From positions 186,001 to 250,000 of the forward strand of contig NC_017461.1 in NCBI RefSeq assembly GCF_000258425.1: 64,000 nucleotides of DNA, read 5' to 3'. A program made the position numbers and the translations under genes. Below, one piece after another: positions 62,659 to 64,000 of this stretch (position 1 is the first letter of the stretch; the number at the start of each line of letters is the position of its first letter). Source of the DNA: Fervidicoccus fontis Kam940 (lineage in GTDB: Archaea > Thermoproteota > Thermoprotei_A > Sulfolobales > Fervidicoccaceae). The notes beneath the pieces are model-generated. The model did no database searches. It saw nothing but the letters and a program-made list of their open reading frames with translations, and had not been told where the DNA came from.

Positions 62659-63838
62659 TCAATCTAACAAATCTGAGTATATAGCTTTCTTAAGCTTTTT
62701 TCTATATTCTTTATCTCTGATCAGCTTTAAAGACATTGTCAAGAAAAGCTTTGGGGAAAAAATAGGAAATAGAATAAAATTTTGGTGTTCATCGTAATCT
62801 ATTGCTTTGCTGGATATTATCGAATAATTTTTAGATATGAAGCTAATTGTTTCATCTAATAATTCCTGATTACTTGGATTATGAAATACTCTAGAAATCC
62901 TCTCCTGTTTTTTCAGCTCTCTAAGGACATTAAAAATATTGCTTTTTATTTTTTCAAACACGTCCTCACAATTTATTCGCGTTACGTCAAAGTTTAAAGC
63001 CTTACTTATGCCATATATACCACCACCACTAAGCGGCTTCGACATTCCGAGAGCATCTCCAATTGCTATGACTTTTTTTGGAAATGCTACAGCTTCAGGT
63101 AAAGATACATTTATGACTCCGCCGTAGCTTTTTACAATTTTTATCCTATTATTCCCAAATAGTTCGTTCTCAAACTTATTAAGCGATAGCGGTATTTTTT
63201 TAGGGTCAAGAGACCCCAGTCCCAAAATGAATGTTCCTCTATTTAATGGAACTTTCCAGCTGAAAAATCCTGGAGAAAGATAATGATTAAAATAAACAGA
63301 AATATAATTTTCTTCTTTTATATTTCCCTCAATTTCAATAAGTCTGTTGATTCCTATTATTTGACTTGTTCTTTTATGCAAAAAAGGAGGAGGATTTTGC
63401 TGTATTGAGTTTCCCCAAGCTAACACTATATTATTAAAATCTTCAATTTTTTTCGTAGAAAAGTTGTAAAATCTGTCATGATCAACTAAAGCTACCTTTG
63501 TCTTTAAATAAACATTAACTCCTAATCCTTCAGCTATTTTTAACAGCTTTTTTTCCAAGCAAACTCTGTCAATACTGAATATTGGCTCATTTAGTTTTAA
63601 TTTAATGCTTTCACCATTTGAATTAAAAAAAAGCGATCTCTGTAAATTCTTTTTTGATACACTCATCTATTGGCGCATTCATCATCTTTAATGTCTTCTT
63701 GGAAACTATGCCTGTACAGTGCTCAGGGAGGCCCACTTCTGTATGCTCTTCATATAAATAAACATTGCAACCTGATTCGGAGAGTCTTATAGAAGTAAGG
63801 AGGCCTGATATGCCTCCACCTATTACACCTGTTTTCAA
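62659..63838 (-). pseudogene. Geranylgeranyl-reductase-like flavoprotein gene with frameshift
   Basis: Two frames together give one FAD protein of about 390 residues. The N-part, from TTG 63838 (GGTG 6 nt upstream), reads VIGGGISGLLTSIRLS, PEHCTGIVSKK and ends at a stop after a run of eight T. The C-part carries on with NSNGESIKL, FSIDRVCLEKK, VIAIGDALGMSKPLSGGGIY. Removing one T at about 63625-63632 joins them. It could be a genuine mutation, a sequencing slip in the homopolymer, or a programmed frameshift. It overlaps the end of the aldo-keto reductase only by its ribosome-binding site. Confidence 0.8.
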
Positions 63839-63849
63839 AAAATACACCT

Positions 63850-64000
63850 TTATGGAAAAACGTTTAAGCTCCTGTATATTGTAATTTTTCTTGATTCTTC
63901 TTCTAGCAAAAGCCAATCATCATAGCTCATCTTCCAATCTGCGGCACCAACATTTTCTATAACTTGTTCAGGATTCTTCGCTCCTGGAATTACTATCACA
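63850..64000 (-). CDS. Aldo-keto reductase, C-terminal end (cut by window edge)
   Basis: Reading leftward from the right edge, the frame encodes VIVIPGAKNPEQVIENVGAA, then DWKMSYDDWLLLEEESR and stops at TAA (63852-63850). IPGAKNPEQVxENVGAADW is the conserved C-terminal region of aldo-keto reductases, which reduce aldehydes or ketones with NADPH. The rest of the gene lies beyond the window. The next gene's GGTG motif overlaps this stop, so the two are probably translated together. Confidence 0.8.
   Translation of the reverse strand, partial: VIVIPGAKNPEQVIENVGAADWKMSYDDWLLLEEESRKITIYRSLNVFP

Overview
The window is a chromosomal stretch of a low-GC, probably hyperthermophilic crenarchaeote (Thermoproteota). 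Evidence for an archaeon: RNA polymerase subunit Rpo12, a CTP-dependent riboflavin kinase fused to an HTH domain, archaeal type II GAPDH, a two-beta-type proteasome subunit lacking Thr1, DUF371, DUF504, TruD, a GPN-loop GTPase, isoprenoid-lipid enzymes (polyprenyl synthase plus geranylgeranyl-reductase-like flavoprotein), a box C/D guide RNA and a tRNA with a short extra insert. Evidence for an anaerobic peptide- or sugar-fermenting lifestyle: two aldehyde:ferredoxin oxidoreductases (AOR), an iron alcohol dehydrogenase, an S9 peptidase and hydantoinase A/B. The genus cannot be fixed from sequence reading alone; a Fervidicoccus- or Caldisphaera-like organism would fit. Translation starts often follow a GGTG or GGAGG ribosome-binding motif, which I used to choose several starts.

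Layout. 1-3.1 kb: AOR (cut at the left edge), a MoaD-like protein and a SPASM radical SAM protein, a tungstopterin enzyme cluster. 3.1-12.2 kb: S9 peptidase, AEC permease, agmatinase-like enzyme, rpo12, pcm, DUF371, Trm5-like methyltransferase, tRNA-Thr(UGU), PPP phosphatase and small unknown proteins. 12.4-14.7 kb: B12-binding-type radical SAM protein with a small partner and an HTH regulator. 15.0-18.6 kb: queC followed tightly by an ECF transporter (S, fused double ATPase, T). 18.7-24.4 kb: radical SAM protein, divergent HhH protein, surface protein and an ABC-2 exporter. 24.4-33.3 kb: pstB fossil, hyuB/hyuA, DHDPS-family aldolase, second AOR and Fe-ADH. 33.4-43.1 kb: large surface glycoprotein, MBL hydrolase, PfpI protein, then a decayed zone holding fossils of an antitoxin, a PIN toxin, an eIF2B-family gene and an IS200/IS605-type end, interrupted by truD. 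43.1-51.3 kb: membrane protein, rhomboid, ribK, endonuclease V, psmB, GAPDH, SIS-like protein, MTA phosphorylase, PRTase, birA. 51.7-64 kb: DUF504, a degenerate AmrS paralogue, AmrS, GPN GTPase, metallopeptidase, lipid genes, C/D sRNA, YkgJ protein, pheT/pheS, Gfo/Idh oxidoreductase, a GC-rich structured RNA candidate, a frameshifted flavoprotein gene and the end of an aldo-keto reductase.

Functional links. The AOR-MoaD-radical SAM group and the AOR/Fe-ADH pair together would interconvert aldehydes, acids and alcohols using ferredoxin and NAD(P)H. The queC-ECF cluster suggests that a deazaguanine or related metabolite is taken up for archaeosine synthesis. The most distinctive items are non-coding: a textbook C/D box sRNA, a three-tier GC-rich hairpin RNA, and a tRNA-Thr whose D-arm carries a 14-nt intron-like insert. 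There is no CRISPR array or intact transposase.
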